From: Bradyrhizobium sp. Ai1a-2
Lineage (GTDB): Bacteria; Pseudomonadota; Alphaproteobacteria; Rhizobiales; Xanthobacteraceae
Assembly: GCF_000426245.1 (NCBI RefSeq)
Contig: NZ_AUEZ01000042.1
Location: forward strand, 1 to 64,000
Direction: 5' to 3'
Length of the DNA stretch: 64,000 bases
In this document: one piece after another, positions 25,919 through 35,130 of the stretch
How the letters are laid out: the number at the start of each line of letters is the position of its first letter
How positions within the stretch are numbered: the stretch's first letter is position 1
Made by a program: the position numbers and the translations under genes
The notes under the pieces: generated by a model
Database searches by the model: none
What the model saw: only the letters and a program-made list of their open reading frames with translations
What the model was told of the DNA's origin: nothing

Positions 25919-26228
25919 CTTGGGTCTCCGATTCCACTCGCCTCAGTTGTGCGATATTCAGACAGGAACGCAGAGGTTTTGCAAGATGGCGGGAGCGCAA
26001 TAGCGGAAAGAGCTTGGCCATAGGCACAGTCAAGTAGTCTCCCGCTCCTTCGCTATAAATTGAAGACCTGTTCGATGCGGCAACAGGCTCTTGCGTTATC
26101 GCGTTACAAATTTGCAAATCATTCGCCTGAAGTACGCACTTAGAGAGATTCAATTCCAGCGCTGTTCTTTCTGTTCGCGACGGCTGCTAAAGGCACCGCG
26201 CTAATCACGTGCCTGGAAGTGAATCGAA
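25919..26228. other. Intergenic region between divergent M20 peptidase and TonB receptor
   Basis: No gene was found in these 310 bases, which are AT-richer than their surroundings. It must hold both divergent promoters. The only recognisable element is the imperfect palindrome at 26111-26126 listed separately. Confidence 0.6.
26111..26126 (+). promoter_or_regulatory. Possible Fur-type iron site ahead of the TonB receptor
   Basis: TTTGCAAATCATTCGC contains GCAAAT-C-ATTCGC, a near-palindrome with one mismatch that resembles the GCRAATNATTYGC-like sites seen before iron-regulated receptors. It lies 103 bases upstream of the receptor ATG. One imperfect site is weak evidence. Confidence 0.35.
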
Positions 26229-28565
26229 GTGAAGATCAGTGCCGTTCGCCGTCTCGTGGGAGACCATCGAAATCGAGGCGGCGGGAGCCGTGCGTATTTT
26301 TTCATCGGCCCCGTGGCCTTGCTGGCGAGTTGCTCTTCGATCACGATGGCACGAGCACAATCGAGCACTACGTTGCCGGCGGTGACGGTGGAATCGCCGA
26401 CGCAGAAGCGCAAGCCAGCGCGCGCCGCGGCAGCCCTCTCCGCGCGGCGGACTCAGGCAGCGACCGCGCCACAACGAAATCGAAATGTCACGCCGGCGGA
26501 GCCCACGCCATCGGAGCGCGCTGCCGCGGCCGCGGCGGCGCTGTACCCAGCCAAGCTGGGCTATCGCGCGATGCCCAGTCCGACCACGCTGCGCACCGGC
26601 GCTTCGCCGCTCGACACCTCGCAAGTCGTCAATGTCGTGCCCGAGCAGGTGCTGAAGGATCAACTGCCGCGCAATCTCGACGACGCCCTCGTCAATGTCA
26701 GCGGCATCACCCAAACCAATACGCTTGCCGGCACCCAGGATGCCGTCATCAGGCGTGGATTCGGCGACAATCGCGATGGCTCGATCATGCGCAACGGCAT
26801 GCCGCTGGTCCAGGGCCGCAGCCTCAACCCCGCCGTCGAAAGCGTCGAGGTGTTGAAGGGACCCGCATCGCTGCTGTACGGCATCATGGATCCCGGCGGC
26901 ATCGTCAATACGATCAGCAAGCGTCCGGAACTCTATCAGCACGGATCGATCACCTTGCTCGGCTCGACCTACGGCAACAGCAAGGATGGCGCCGACGCGA
27001 CCTTCGATATCACCGGCCCGATCGGCCAGGGCGGTCTCGCCTATCGCTTCATCGGCTATGGCGTCAACGAGGACTACTGGCGCAATTTCGGGCGTCACCG
27101 CGAAACGCTGCTTGCGCCGTCGCTGGCGTGGTACGGCGACACGACCACGGTGCAGCTCAACTACGAGCATCGCGATTTCGTCTACCCGTTCGACCGCGGC
27201 ACGGCATTCGATCCGATCACCAAGACGCCGCTGCCTATCCCGGCGACGCGCCGGCTCGATGAGCCCTTCAACAACATGTGGGGAACATCCGACCTGGTGC
27301 AGGGTTCGGTCGAGCAACGGCTCAACGAGGATTGGAAGCTCTACGCAGCCTACAGCTACAATACCGAGACCTTCAGCGCCAACCAGCTCCGCATCACCGG
27401 CGTCAATGCCCTGACCGGGATCGAGACGCGCAGCAATGACGGCACGCAGGGCTCGCTCAGCAATGCAAGCTACGGGACGTCCTACCTGCAGGGCGGCTTC
27501 TGGATCGGCGGAATGCGCAACGACGTGCTGTTCGGCGGCGACGGCCAGTATCGCACGATCTATCGCAAGAACCTGATCAGGCAGGCGACACCCTCGTTCA
27601 ATTTCTACAATCCGGTCTACGGGCTGGTCTTCCCAGGCACGACAGTCTCCCCCAGCGACAGCGACCAGACCGACAAGCTTGGCCAATATTCTCTCTTCTT
27701 CCAGGACACGCTGCATGTGACCGATCGTGTCGCGGTGGTCGCCGGCGTGCGCTACATGGATTTCGACCAGTTGGCCGGCCGCGGACGTCCGTTCAAGGCC
27801 AACACCGATCTGTCCGGAGACAAGGTGCTCCCGCTCGGAGGCGCCATCCTCAAGCTCACCGACGAGCTGTCCCTCTACGCGAGCTATACGCAGTCGCTGA
27901 AGCCGACCTCGACCATCGCGCCGCTCACCGGCGGCGTGGTGGTCGGCTCCAACATCGCGCCCGAAGAAGGCGTCTCGTGGGAGACCGGCGCCAAGTTCGA
28001 TATCAACAAGCGGCTCTCGGGAACGGTGGCATTCTACGATATCGACAAGAAGAACGTGCTGGTATCGCAGCTCAACAGCGCCACCGGCATCGTTGAATTT
28101 CGTACTGCCGGCAAGGTGCGCTCGCGCGGCATCGAGGTCGACGTCACCGGAAGGCTGACCGACAACTGGAGCATGATCGGGAGCTATGGCTACACCGACG
28201 CGCGGGTGATCGAAGATCCGACGCTGGCCGGCATGGCGCTGCAGAATGTCGCCCTGAACACGGCCTCGCTTTACCTGGTCTACGACTTCGGCACCGCCCT
28301 TCCGGGCCGGCTTCGGCTGGGCGGCGGAGCGCATTATGTCGGCGACCGGCCGGGCGACGCGGCGAACACCTTTGTCCTGCCGTCCTATGTCGTCGCCGAT
28401 GTTTTCGCGAGCTATGAGACCAAATACGACAACCTGCCGGTCATCTATCAACTGAACGTCAAGAACCTGTTCGACACCGTCTACTATCCCTCCGCCGTGA
28501 GCAACCTGAACGTCGCTCTCGGCGACGCGCGGCGGGTGTCGCTGTCGGCGACGGTGAAATTCTGA
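26229..28565 (+). CDS. TonB-dependent siderophore receptor
   Basis: The 778-residue outer-membrane receptor has an N-terminal export signal (hydrophobic stretch about residues 25-42, cleavage near 'ARAQ'). An unusual Ala/Arg/Pro-rich linker (about 55-105) follows, then a plug domain ('VVNVVPEQVLKDQLPRNLDD', 'NVSGIT', 'IRRGF', 'ESVEVLKGPASLLYG', 'PGGIVNTISKRP'). The rest is a beta-barrel ending in the outer-membrane signature 'RRVSLSATVKF'. It is of the ferric-siderophore (FhuA/FpvA-like) class. A PepSY membrane protein follows 258 bases later, a common partner in siderophore-iron release. Confidence 0.92.
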   Translation: MKISAVRRLVGDHRNRGGGSRAYFFIGPVALLASCSSITMARAQSSTTLPAVTVESPTQKRKPARAAAALSARRTQAATAPQRNRNVTPAEPTPSERAAAAAAALYPAKLGYRAMPSPTTLRTGASPLDTSQVVNVVPEQVLKDQLPRNLDDALVNVSGITQTNTLAGTQDAVIRRGFGDNRDGSIMRNGMPLVQGRSLNPAVESVEVLKGPASLLYGIMDPGGIVNTISKRPELYQHGSITLLGSTYGNSKDGADATFDITGPIGQGGLAYRFIGYGVNEDYWRNFGRHRETLLAPSLAWYGDTTTVQLNYEHRDFVYPFDRGTAFDPITKTPLPIPATRRLDEPFNNMWGTSDLVQGSVEQRLNEDWKLYAAYSYNTETFSANQLRITGVNALTGIETRSNDGTQGSLSNASYGTSYLQGGFWIGGMRNDVLFGGDGQYRTIYRKNLIRQATPSFNFYNPVYGLVFPGTTVSPSDSDQTDKLGQYSLFFQDTLHVTDRVAVVAGVRYMDFDQLAGRGRPFKANTDLSGDKVLPLGGAILKLTDELSLYASYTQSLKPTSTIAPLTGGVVVGSNIAPEEGVSWETGAKFDINKRLSGTVAFYDIDKKNVLVSQLNSATGIVEFRTAGKVRSRGIEVDVTGRLTDNWSMIGSYGYTDARVIEDPTLAGMALQNVALNTASLYLVYDFGTALPGRLRLGGGAHYVGDRPGDAANTFVLPSYVVADVFASYETKYDNLPVIYQLNVKNLFDTVYYPSAVSNLNVALGDARRVSLSATVKF

Positions 28566-28823
28566 AACGGCCTTGCGCGCTTGCGACAAGGTAAAAATAA
28601 AATGACAACTCCGCAAAGCTGACACTTTTTTCTTTGCGGTAGCTCGTCGTCGCCGCTCGATCACACGGCACGGAACGTAGAACTATTACAAACTGCGTTA
28701 ACGCGGCTTGGGTGGCCTCACAAAGATCTTTCCGTTATCGTTCCGATAATGTTGTTGAGTGGGCGGTGATCATCAGGCCTCGCCGATTTCGACGCCGATC
28801 CCGCGACCTGTTCCTTCCAATTT

Positions 28824-29996
28824 ATGAGCAGATACCCGATCAAGGCCGCCTTGTTGCAGGTCCACTCCGTCATTGGCCTTGCGCTTTCGCTGGTGTGGGC
28901 TGTGATCGGGATATCAGGCGCGACAATGAGCTTCGAGGATGAAATCCAGGCCGGCCTGAATGCTGACATCACGCGGGTCGAGGCTCGCTCAGCCCCAACG
29001 CTGACACCGGACCAGTTGATCGCGCGGCTGCCGACCAATCCCGATTTCGGCAAAGTTTCGGCCGTGACGATGGCCGTTGACCCGTCCGCGGCCGTGCGGA
29101 TCCGGTTTGCCCGCAGCGACGATGGTTCCCGGCCTTCCTCGATCTATGTCGATCCCTATGATGCGCACGTGCTCGGCTCGCCGCGGGGCGAGGAGTTTTT
29201 CATCACCGTCCGCAGACTGCATCGCTGGCTGCTGTTGCCCGGCGATGCCAAGGGCTATGGCCGCCAGATCACCGGCGTGACTGCCATCTGCCTGATCGCA
29301 ATGCTGATCTCCGGGATCGTGCTGCGATGGCCTCGTCGTGCCCGCAGCGTGAAAATGTGGTTGAAGCCGAATCTGGCGTTGCACGGTCGCGGCTTCCACA
29401 GATCGCTGCATGCCGTCGCTGGAACCTGGGTGCTGCCGATCTACCTCGTGATAGTGCTCACCGGCCTGTGGTACTCGTTCGACTGGTACAAGAACGGCGC
29501 CACCTGGCTGCTGTCGCGTCCTTCGACCGCTGCTGCACCCATGAAGCCGAAGCCAACGCGAGACGTCAGCGTAGCCGATGCCAAGCCGCTTGCACTCGAT
29601 CGCGTGTGGTCGACATTCCTGCACGAACAGGGCAGCAGCTTCGCGACGGCCCTGCTGACGCTGCCTGCCGATGCTGGCACCGTCGTGCGCATCCGCTCCT
29701 GGGCGCGCGATGCCTCGCATCCGGGCGCCCGCGACGAATTCCGCATCGATGCCAGCACCGGCCGGCTGCTGTCATCGGAGATCTACGCGGAAAAGACCTT
29801 CGGCGAGCGGATGCTTTCAAGCGTGCTCGATATTCACCGCGGCGCTATATTTGGGTGGCCGGGCAAGCTGCTGTTCATGCTCGCCGCGGCGCTGATGCCG
29901 CTCTTCGTGGTCACCGGCTTTCTGCTCTATCTTTCACGCCGAAGGCATCGGCGCCTTTCGCGGGCGCCGCTCGGGAGTCTGGTTCCGGGCGAGTGA
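28824..29996 (+). CDS. PepSY-associated transmembrane protein (siderophore-iron reductase type)
   Basis: The 390-residue inner-membrane protein has four clear membrane segments: about residues 14-36 ('VIGLALSLVWAVIGISGATM'), 148-170 ('ITGVTAICLIAMLISGIVL'), 192-215 and 350-372. PepSY-type periplasmic loops lie between them. Conserved His in 'QVHSVIG', 'RRLHRWLLLPG', 'FHRSLHAVAG' and 'VLDIHRGAIFG' could bind haem. Proteins like this sit beside TonB receptors and are thought to reduce ferric siderophores. The 258-base gap before it shows no gene. Confidence 0.87.
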   Translation: MSRYPIKAALLQVHSVIGLALSLVWAVIGISGATMSFEDEIQAGLNADITRVEARSAPTLTPDQLIARLPTNPDFGKVSAVTMAVDPSAAVRIRFARSDDGSRPSSIYVDPYDAHVLGSPRGEEFFITVRRLHRWLLLPGDAKGYGRQITGVTAICLIAMLISGIVLRWPRRARSVKMWLKPNLALHGRGFHRSLHAVAGTWVLPIYLVIVLTGLWYSFDWYKNGATWLLSRPSTAAAPMKPKPTRDVSVADAKPLALDRVWSTFLHEQGSSFATALLTLPADAGTVVRIRSWARDASHPGARDEFRIDASTGRLLSSEIYAEKTFGERMLSSVLDIHRGAIFGWPGKLLFMLAAALMPLFVVTGFLLYLSRRRHRRLSRAPLGSLVPGE

Positions 29997-30005
29997 ATCG
30001 CGACC

Positions 30006-30497
30006 CTATTTCGCGTCCTTGGCCGCGACCACCTCGATCTCGACCAGGAAGCCGGGATTGGCAAGCGAGGCGACGCCGACCACCGAGCGCGCCGGCAGGT
30101 TCGGCTGGCTGCCGCCGAAGAACTGGGTATAGCCTTCCATGAAGGCCTTGAAGTCCATCGGCGCGTTGGGGCTGTGCACCAGGAACACCTGCATCTTGAT
30201 GACGTCGCCCATGCCGAGGCCGAGCCCCTCAAGGATGACCTTGATCCGGTTGAGCACGCCGACCGTCTGGGCCTTGGTGTCGCCATAGGCTTCCCGGCTC
30301 GAAGGATCGGCGTCCTTGTTGATCACCGGCGGCACCTGGCCGCTGAGATAATAGATCGTGGCGTTGCCGGTGACCTGCACCGATTGCGCGATCGGAAATG
30401 TCGAATTGGGAATTGGATGCCGGACGATCTCGGCCTGCGCGGGCGAGAAAGCCATCGCCGAGAGCAAGACAATCGGCAGCATCGTGCGAAATTTCAT
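30006..30497 (-). CDS. Exported RidA-family (YjgF/YER057c) imine deaminase
   Basis: The 163-residue RidA-fold protein carries an N-terminal signal peptide (hydrophobic residues 6-18, cleavage near 'AQA-EIV'), so it should act in the periplasm, unlike usual cytosolic RidA. The catalytic Arg is present ('LPARSVVGVASL') as is the Glu in 'LVEIEVVAA'. RidA proteins hydrolyse enamines/imines to ketones and ammonia. It is the third gene after an exported amine oxidase and a cytochrome c (25-base gap), which suggests it hydrolyses the imine made by the oxidase. Confidence 0.88.
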   Translation of the reverse strand: MKFRTMLPIVLLSAMAFSPAQAEIVRHPIPNSTFPIAQSVQVTGNATIYYLSGQVPPVINKDADPSSREAYGDTKAQTVGVLNRIKVILEGLGLGMGDVIKMQVFLVHSPNAPMDFKAFMEGYTQFFGGSQPNLPARSVVGVASLANPGFLVEIEVVAAKDAK

Positions 30498-30522
30498 CTG
30501 TTTCCCCCCGTCTAACCGTGGT

Positions 30523-30939
30523 TCAGCGCCGCGCTTCCCTGACTTCCGTGGCCGTCACCGCGTCCGTGTAGCTGTTGCCGAAATGCGTCCTTAGATAATT
30601 CACAACTGCGGCGACTTGGCCATCGGTCATCATGTCGCCGAAGGCCGGCATGCCGCGCCTGCCGTTGACGACGAGATGGACGGCATAGCTGCTGGTCGCA
30701 AGATTCCGGTTGGCAATCAGCGAGGGATAGGCGCCGGCGCCGGCTGCGCCCGAGGCATCGGGCATATGGCAGCCCTGGCAGACATTGGCGAATATTTCCT
30801 CGCCGGTCATTTCGACGAAGCGATAGCCCGAGCTGAAGGTCGGGCGCGTCGCGATGTTGTCCTGCGCGAAGCCCGTGGCCGCCGGGAGCAACGCGATCAG
30901 CACAGCGCCTGCCTTTTGCGCAATGAGACGGGTTTGCAT
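30523..30939 (-). CDS. Exported monohaem cytochrome c
   Basis: The 138-residue protein has a signal peptide (residues about 1-25, ending 'GFAQ'), one haem-binding motif CQGCH near residue 54, and a distal Met in 'RRGMPAFGDMM' near 95, typical of small class I cytochrome c. The ATG at 30937-30939 is chosen because the longer frame lies antisense-like within the oxidase gene. It begins five bases after the amine oxidase stop, so it is a good candidate for that enzyme's electron acceptor. Confidence 0.9.
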   Translation of the reverse strand: MQTRLIAQKAGAVLIALLPAATGFAQDNIATRPTFSSGYRFVEMTGEEIFANVCQGCHMPDASGAAGAGAYPSLIANRNLATSSYAVHLVVNGRRGMPAFGDMMTDGQVAAVVNYLRTHFGNSYTDAVTATEVREARR

Positions 30940-30944
30940 CGGCC

Positions 30945-32540
30945 TCACGTTTTCACCACCCGCTCGTGCAATCGCCCGATGGCGTCGAGCGAAGACAGGA
31001 TGGCCCCCTCCTGCCAGGCCGGCAGATCGGATGCGTGCTCGCCGGCCAGCACGATCCGCCCGTCGATCTGGCACAGATGCCTATAATGCTTTGCCCTGCC
31101 CTCGTCGGTCCATTCGCCGCTGCAGCCGAGCGTGAAAGGCACGCGGTGCCAGGCGACCGCAACGCCATTCTCGAACTCCTGCTTGTATTGCGGATGGATC
31201 ATGGAGCCGAATTCGAGGGCGCTTGCGATCCGTTCCGTCGGCGTCATCGCAGTGAACTCATAGGCATTCGCGCCCTCGAACAGGTAGGCGCCGAGCAGCA
31301 CGCCGCGGCCGGCGCGATTGAAACCGTTATTGGGATAGGCGATCTGCCGGATCGGCAGGTCGGTATAGCTGATGCCGCCATAGATCGCCTCGTCCTCCTC
31401 CCAGAAGCGGCGCTTGAACTGCAGGCCGATCTTGACCGCGCCGGCATAGGCAACGGCGTCGATCGCGGCCTGCATGCGGCTGCCGACATCGATCGGGATC
31501 TGGCTCAGGATCGACAGCGGGATCGTGCAGATGCACCAATCCGCTTTTGCGTGCAGCGTCGTCGACGGATTTGTCGTGTCGACATAGCTCACCGTGACGC
31601 CGCGATCGTTCTGCTGGATCTGCGTCACCTTGGCGTTGTAGCGGATGAGGTCGCCGACTTCCTTTGCGAAGGCCTTGCCGATCATGTCCATGCCGCCGAC
31701 CGGCTGGAACATCGTGGTCTGGAAATTGTAGCGCGCAAAACTCTGCAGGTAACGCCAGACCCGCGACCGCAAGAGGTCCGACAAGGAAACGGGATCGCTG
31801 GGCAACGGCTCGGGACTTAAACCCCCGCCGGGCTCGCGCGCGTAGCCGCGGAACTCGGCCGAGCCCAGATTGGCATTGTATCTGTAGTCGGAATCGAGCG
31901 CGCCCCAGGAGCGCAACGCCTGCAGCAAAATCTCCTGGTCTTCCTTGGACACCGCTTCGTCGAGCTTGCCCTGCTGGGTCACTTTCGCGAGCAGTTCGGA
32001 AACCTGGCCCTGGAAATCCGCCTTGATCGCGCGGATCTTCTGCGGCTGGCCGTCGAACGCACGCGAGGCGTGCAGATAGGCGTTGTGGTTCAACTGAATG
32101 AAGGGTTCGAGCGCAACCCCGAGCCGCCTGCAATAATCGAGCAATGCACGATGGTGGTAGGGTATGCGCCACGGACCTGGGTTGATGTAGAGACCGTGGT
32201 CGAATTCGCAGGTCTGCTTGTGGCCGCCGAGTTCGACAAAAGAGTCGCCGCCGCGCAGCGTCCAGTTGCGGCCGCCTGCCCTGTTGTTGAATTCGAGGAT
32301 CTGGACCTTGTAGCCCGCTTTGCGCAGCTCCAGCGCCGCCGTCATGCCGGCAAGTCCCGCGCCGAGGATCAAAACGGATGCGCCCTTCGGATCCCCTTCG
32401 AGCCTCATCGGCCCCTTGTAAGGCGACTCGGAGGCAAAGCCGAGGCTGGTCATCGCGTGATACATCGCCGCGCTGCCGGCCATCGCGCCGATCAACGAGA
32501 AAAGATCACGCCGCCTGATGACTGCCGCTTCGCTTTGCAT
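30945..32540 (-). CDS. Tat-exported flavin amine oxidase/dehydrogenase
   Basis: The 531-residue protein starts with a twin-arginine-like signal ('IRRRDLFSLIGAMAGSAA', residues 8-25). A GMC-type/monoamine-oxidase FAD domain follows: 'VLILGAGLAGMTAALELRKAG' (shown as VLILGAGLAGMTAALEL), 'RAGGRNWTLRGGD' and the C-terminal 'RIVLAGEHASDLPAWQEGA'. It is like flavin monoamine oxidases and L-amino acid oxidases. Neighbouring cytochrome c and RidA genes in the same operon suggest a dehydrogenase that passes electrons to the cytochrome rather than to oxygen, as reported for the nicotine enzyme NicA2. The substrate is unknown. Confidence 0.9.
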   Translation of the reverse strand: MQSEAAVIRRRDLFSLIGAMAGSAAMYHAMTSLGFASESPYKGPMRLEGDPKGASVLILGAGLAGMTAALELRKAGYKVQILEFNNRAGGRNWTLRGGDSFVELGGHKQTCEFDHGLYINPGPWRIPYHHRALLDYCRRLGVALEPFIQLNHNAYLHASRAFDGQPQKIRAIKADFQGQVSELLAKVTQQGKLDEAVSKEDQEILLQALRSWGALDSDYRYNANLGSAEFRGYAREPGGGLSPEPLPSDPVSLSDLLRSRVWRYLQSFARYNFQTTMFQPVGGMDMIGKAFAKEVGDLIRYNAKVTQIQQNDRGVTVSYVDTTNPSTTLHAKADWCICTIPLSILSQIPIDVGSRMQAAIDAVAYAGAVKIGLQFKRRFWEEDEAIYGGISYTDLPIRQIAYPNNGFNRAGRGVLLGAYLFEGANAYEFTAMTPTERIASALEFGSMIHPQYKQEFENGVAVAWHRVPFTLGCSGEWTDEGRAKHYRHLCQIDGRIVLAGEHASDLPAWQEGAILSSLDAIGRLHERVVKT

Positions 32541-32861
32541 TGACGTCCCAGTCGGAGCAAGATCTGAAGTAGCAAAGGAAACGATTGGCTACTCACCTGT
32601 CAAGGAAGCGGCTTGGTCGAACGCGCACCAACACGCGTTTTTGATGCGCGCTGGATCTGATGATGCGAGATCGAGAGGCGAGCTCCGCTGCAGTTCGCCC
32701 CGCGTGCGGAGACAGGTCGAAATTCAAGCACGGCCTGAATTTCGGTGAGGGGAGCCTCCGCGAACTCGTCCGCCACTATCTTCGCGGATAGAGCCCCTCA
32801 TCCCGACCCTCTCAGAGAGCTATGCTCGTCTCGGCCGCGTAAGAACGGGGAGAAGAAGAAC
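32541..32861. other. Intergenic region with degraded palindromic repeat
   Basis: No gene was found in these 321 bases. The left half should contain the promoter of the leftward amine oxidase operon. The right half (about 32790-32870, GCCCCTCATCCCGACCCTCTC to ACGGGGAG) is a decayed relative of the repeat at 8193-8323 and lies after the stop of the deaminase-like gene. Confidence 0.55.
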
Positions 32862-33611
32862 TCAGATCACCTTTTCGATGTGAACGCAGCGGCAATCCAT
32901 CTCGTAGTCGAGACCGACCACCGGCGGGCGGTTGAAGTGCCAGGTCAGGCCGTTCCTGAACACGCCGCGGCGGCCGAGTTCGCTTTCCAGGATCGGGTAG
33001 ACGTCCTGCACGGTGTAGAGCTGCACGCCGGTCGTCTGCTTCCAGCTGCCGCCAAATGCGCTCATGCGGCGTTCCATCTCGTCCAGCACCCATTTTGCCT
33101 TGGCAAGCATGCCCGCCGGGCTGACGTCGCCGGGGCTGATGATGTGATCGCGATAATTCGCCTTGCCTTCGGCCGATTCGCCGCTGCCGGCGATCACGAA
33201 GGACGGCGCGGCCTGAGGCGCCGGCACCGCATAGGAGAAGGCGTGGAAGCAGGGCTCGGATGGCGGGGCGATCTTCGGACAGACATTGCTGCGCGCCACC
33301 GGATTGACGCCGTCCTTCATGATGCCCCATTCGATCAAAGTCTTGATGTAGATCTCGTTGAAGGCGCGAAAGCCCTCTTCCGTGAATGGCGCGGGCGAGC
33401 GCAATTCGCACGCGCCGAACGCCGTGAGCGGACGTCCGGCATTTTTGAGGATTTCGGCAATCTGCGCAAAGCCCGCCTTCAGCGGCACCGGATCGGCAAA
33501 CCGGACGCGTTCGATGGTGAAACCGGGCAGCGCTCCGATACCGCAGGAATACTGGCTGACGCCCGGCATGAAGCGGTAACCGCCGTCTTGAACCTCGATA
33601 GTCGTAATCAT
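32862..33611 (-). CDS. RidA-like / 2-amino-5-chloromuconate deaminase (CnbZ)-like protein
   Basis: The 249-residue protein resembles the CnbZ group of ring-cleavage-product deaminases. Segments noted are 'QYSCGIGALPGFTIERVRFA', 'EILKNAGRPLTAFGACELRS', 'NPVARSNVCP' and the C-terminal 'GLDYEMDCRCVHIEK'. It has no signal peptide. The start is the ATG at 33609-33611, after a poor five-codon extension. It is the last gene of the branched-chain-type transporter operon (45 bases after livF), so it probably acts on the imported compound. The family call is from memory of motifs and is moderate. Confidence 0.6.
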   Translation of the reverse strand: MITTIEVQDGGYRFMPGVSQYSCGIGALPGFTIERVRFADPVPLKAGFAQIAEILKNAGRPLTAFGACELRSPAPFTEEGFRAFNEIYIKTLIEWGIMKDGVNPVARSNVCPKIAPPSEPCFHAFSYAVPAPQAAPSFVIAGSGESAEGKANYRDHIISPGDVSPAGMLAKAKWVLDEMERRMSAFGGSWKQTTGVQLYTVQDVYPILESELGRRGVFRNGLTWHFNRPPVVGLDYEMDCRCVHIEKVI

Positions 33612-33656
33612 GACACCTCTTTGCAACGTAAGGGGCTTAGAAAAGCTCGGGTTCGG

Positions 33657-34397
33657 TCATTCGTGGAGAACGCCGAGATAGGCATCGCGGACGATCGGAT
33701 CGGCGAGCAGTTCGCTTCCCGAGCCACTCCGCACGATCCGGCCCATGTCCATGACAAAGGCGCGGTGGCAGAGATCGAGCGCGATGGTGACGTCCTGCTC
33801 CACCAGCAGGATCGACGTGCCGTTGGCGTTGAGTTCGCGCAGCGCCGCCACCAGCTGTTCGACCAGCAACGGCGAGAGCCCGAGCGAAAGCTCGTCGATC
33901 ATCAACAGCAGTGGCGCGCTCATCAGGCCGCGGCCGATCGCGCACATCTGCTGCTCGCCTCCGGACAAGGTCGCCGCCGCCTGCCGCCGACGCTCACGCA
34001 GCTTCGGGAACGTGGCATAGACCTGCTCGAGGTCGCGATTGATCTCGGCGCGGGTCGCATCGCGCGCGTATGCGCCCATCAGGAGGTTCTCCTCCACGCT
34101 CATGGCGCCGAACAGCCGCCTCCCCTCCGGCACATGCGCGATGCCGTGGGCAAGGATCTCGGCGGCGGTATCGCCGGTGAGATCGCGGCCTTCCGAGAAA
34201 TAGTTGCCTGCGGTAGTCGGGATCAGGCCGGACAATGCCCGCATCAGCGTGGTCTTGCCGGCGCCGTTGGAACCGATCAAGGCGGTGATCTCGCCGTGGC
34301 GGACTTCGAGATCGATGCCCCACAGCACCTGGATCTCGCCGTAGCCGGCGCACAGCCCTTTCAATTCGAGGATCAGGGAGCTAGCCACGGGCGACAT
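33657..34397 (-). CDS. livF: Branched-chain amino acid-type ABC transporter ATPase LivF
   Basis: The 246-residue ATPase has Walker A (GSNGAGKTT), the LivF segment 'GIAHVPEGRRLFGAMSVEENL', signature (LSGGEQQMCAIGRGL) and Walker B (LLMIDELSLGLSP). An alternative ATG at 34409 would deepen the overlap with livG. It works with LivG, LivM, LivH and the binding protein at 37077-38291. The transported compound is not evident; context suggests an aromatic or amino-aromatic acid. Confidence 0.92.
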   Translation of the reverse strand: MSPVASSLILELKGLCAGYGEIQVLWGIDLEVRHGEITALIGSNGAGKTTLMRALSGLIPTTAGNYFSEGRDLTGDTAAEILAHGIAHVPEGRRLFGAMSVEENLLMGAYARDATRAEINRDLEQVYATFPKLRERRRQAAATLSGGEQQMCAIGRGLMSAPLLLMIDELSLGLSPLLVEQLVAALRELNANGTSILLVEQDVTIALDLCHRAFVMDMGRIVRSGSGSELLADPIVRDAYLGVLHE

Positions 34398-35130
34398 TGC
34401 GTTTGGCATATTGCTGGCCGAGATAGGCCTCGACCACTGCGGGATTCTCGATCACCTCGCGCGGCGCGCCATCGGCAATCAACGCGCCGTTATGCAGCAC
34501 CGCGATGCGCGTGCAGACATTGAGCACGACCTTCATCAGATGCTCGATCATCACGATGGTGATGCCGCTGGCGGCGAGCTCATGGATCAGCTTGGTCGCG
34601 CGCTCGACCTCGGCGCTGTTGAGGCCGGCATTGACCTCGTCGAGGAACAGCAATTTTGGATTCATCGCGAGCGCCTTCGCAAGCTCCAGCCGCTTGCGCA
34701 TGGCGAGCGTCAGCGTCGCGGCAGGCTGATTGGCCTGCAGCTCGAGGCCGACATAGACCAGATGCGCCATTGCCTGCTCGCGCGCCGCCTTCAGGCTTTG
34801 GCCCGGCTGCGAGAACAATGCGGCGGCAGCGACATTGTCGAGCGCGGTGAATTCGGCAAAGGGCTGCACGATCTGGAAGGTGCGCGCCAGGCCGAGCCGC
34901 GCCGCCTGATAGGTCTTGATCCGCGTGATGTCCTTGCCGTCGAAGGTGATCTCGCCGGAATTGGCCGGCGTGACGCCGCAGATGGTGTTGACCAGCGTAG
35001 TCTTGCCGGCGCCATTTGGCCCTATGAGGCCGAGCACCTCGCCCTTGTTGACCGTGAGCGTGACATCACGCAGCGCCTGCAGGCCGCTGAAATGACGGGA
35101 TACGTTTTCGAGGCGAAGGATCTCAGACAT
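34381..35130 (-). CDS. livG: Branched-chain amino acid-type ABC transporter ATPase LivG
   Basis: The 249-residue ATPase has Walker A (GPNGAGKTT), 'GLARTFQIVQPFAEFTALDNV', a signature-like 'LTLAMRKRLELAKAL' in which the usual LSxGxQ is degenerate, Walker B (LLFLDEVNAGLN) and 'MIEHLMKVV'. The altered signature (LAMRKRLE) differs from LivF's normal one. It overlaps livM by eight bases. Confidence 0.92.
   Translation of the reverse strand: MSEILRLENVSRHFSGLQALRDVTLTVNKGEVLGLIGPNGAGKTTLVNTICGVTPANSGEITFDGKDITRIKTYQAARLGLARTFQIVQPFAEFTALDNVAAAALFSQPGQSLKAAREQAMAHLVYVGLELQANQPAATLTLAMRKRLELAKALAMNPKLLFLDEVNAGLNSAEVERATKLIHELAASGITIVMIEHLMKVVLNVCTRIAVLHNGALIADGAPREVIENPAVVEAYLGQQYAKRNVARG

Noticed and set aside
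26205-28664. Long minus-strand open frame opposite the TonB receptor (819 codons)
   Set aside because: It is a high-GC shadow of the receptor gene: its sequence has no recognisable domain, and the plus-strand protein has clear plug and barrel motifs.
32745-34523. Plus-strand open frame across the deaminase-like gene and livF (592 codons)
   Set aside because: It runs antisense through two well-supported genes and shows only composition-driven sequence.
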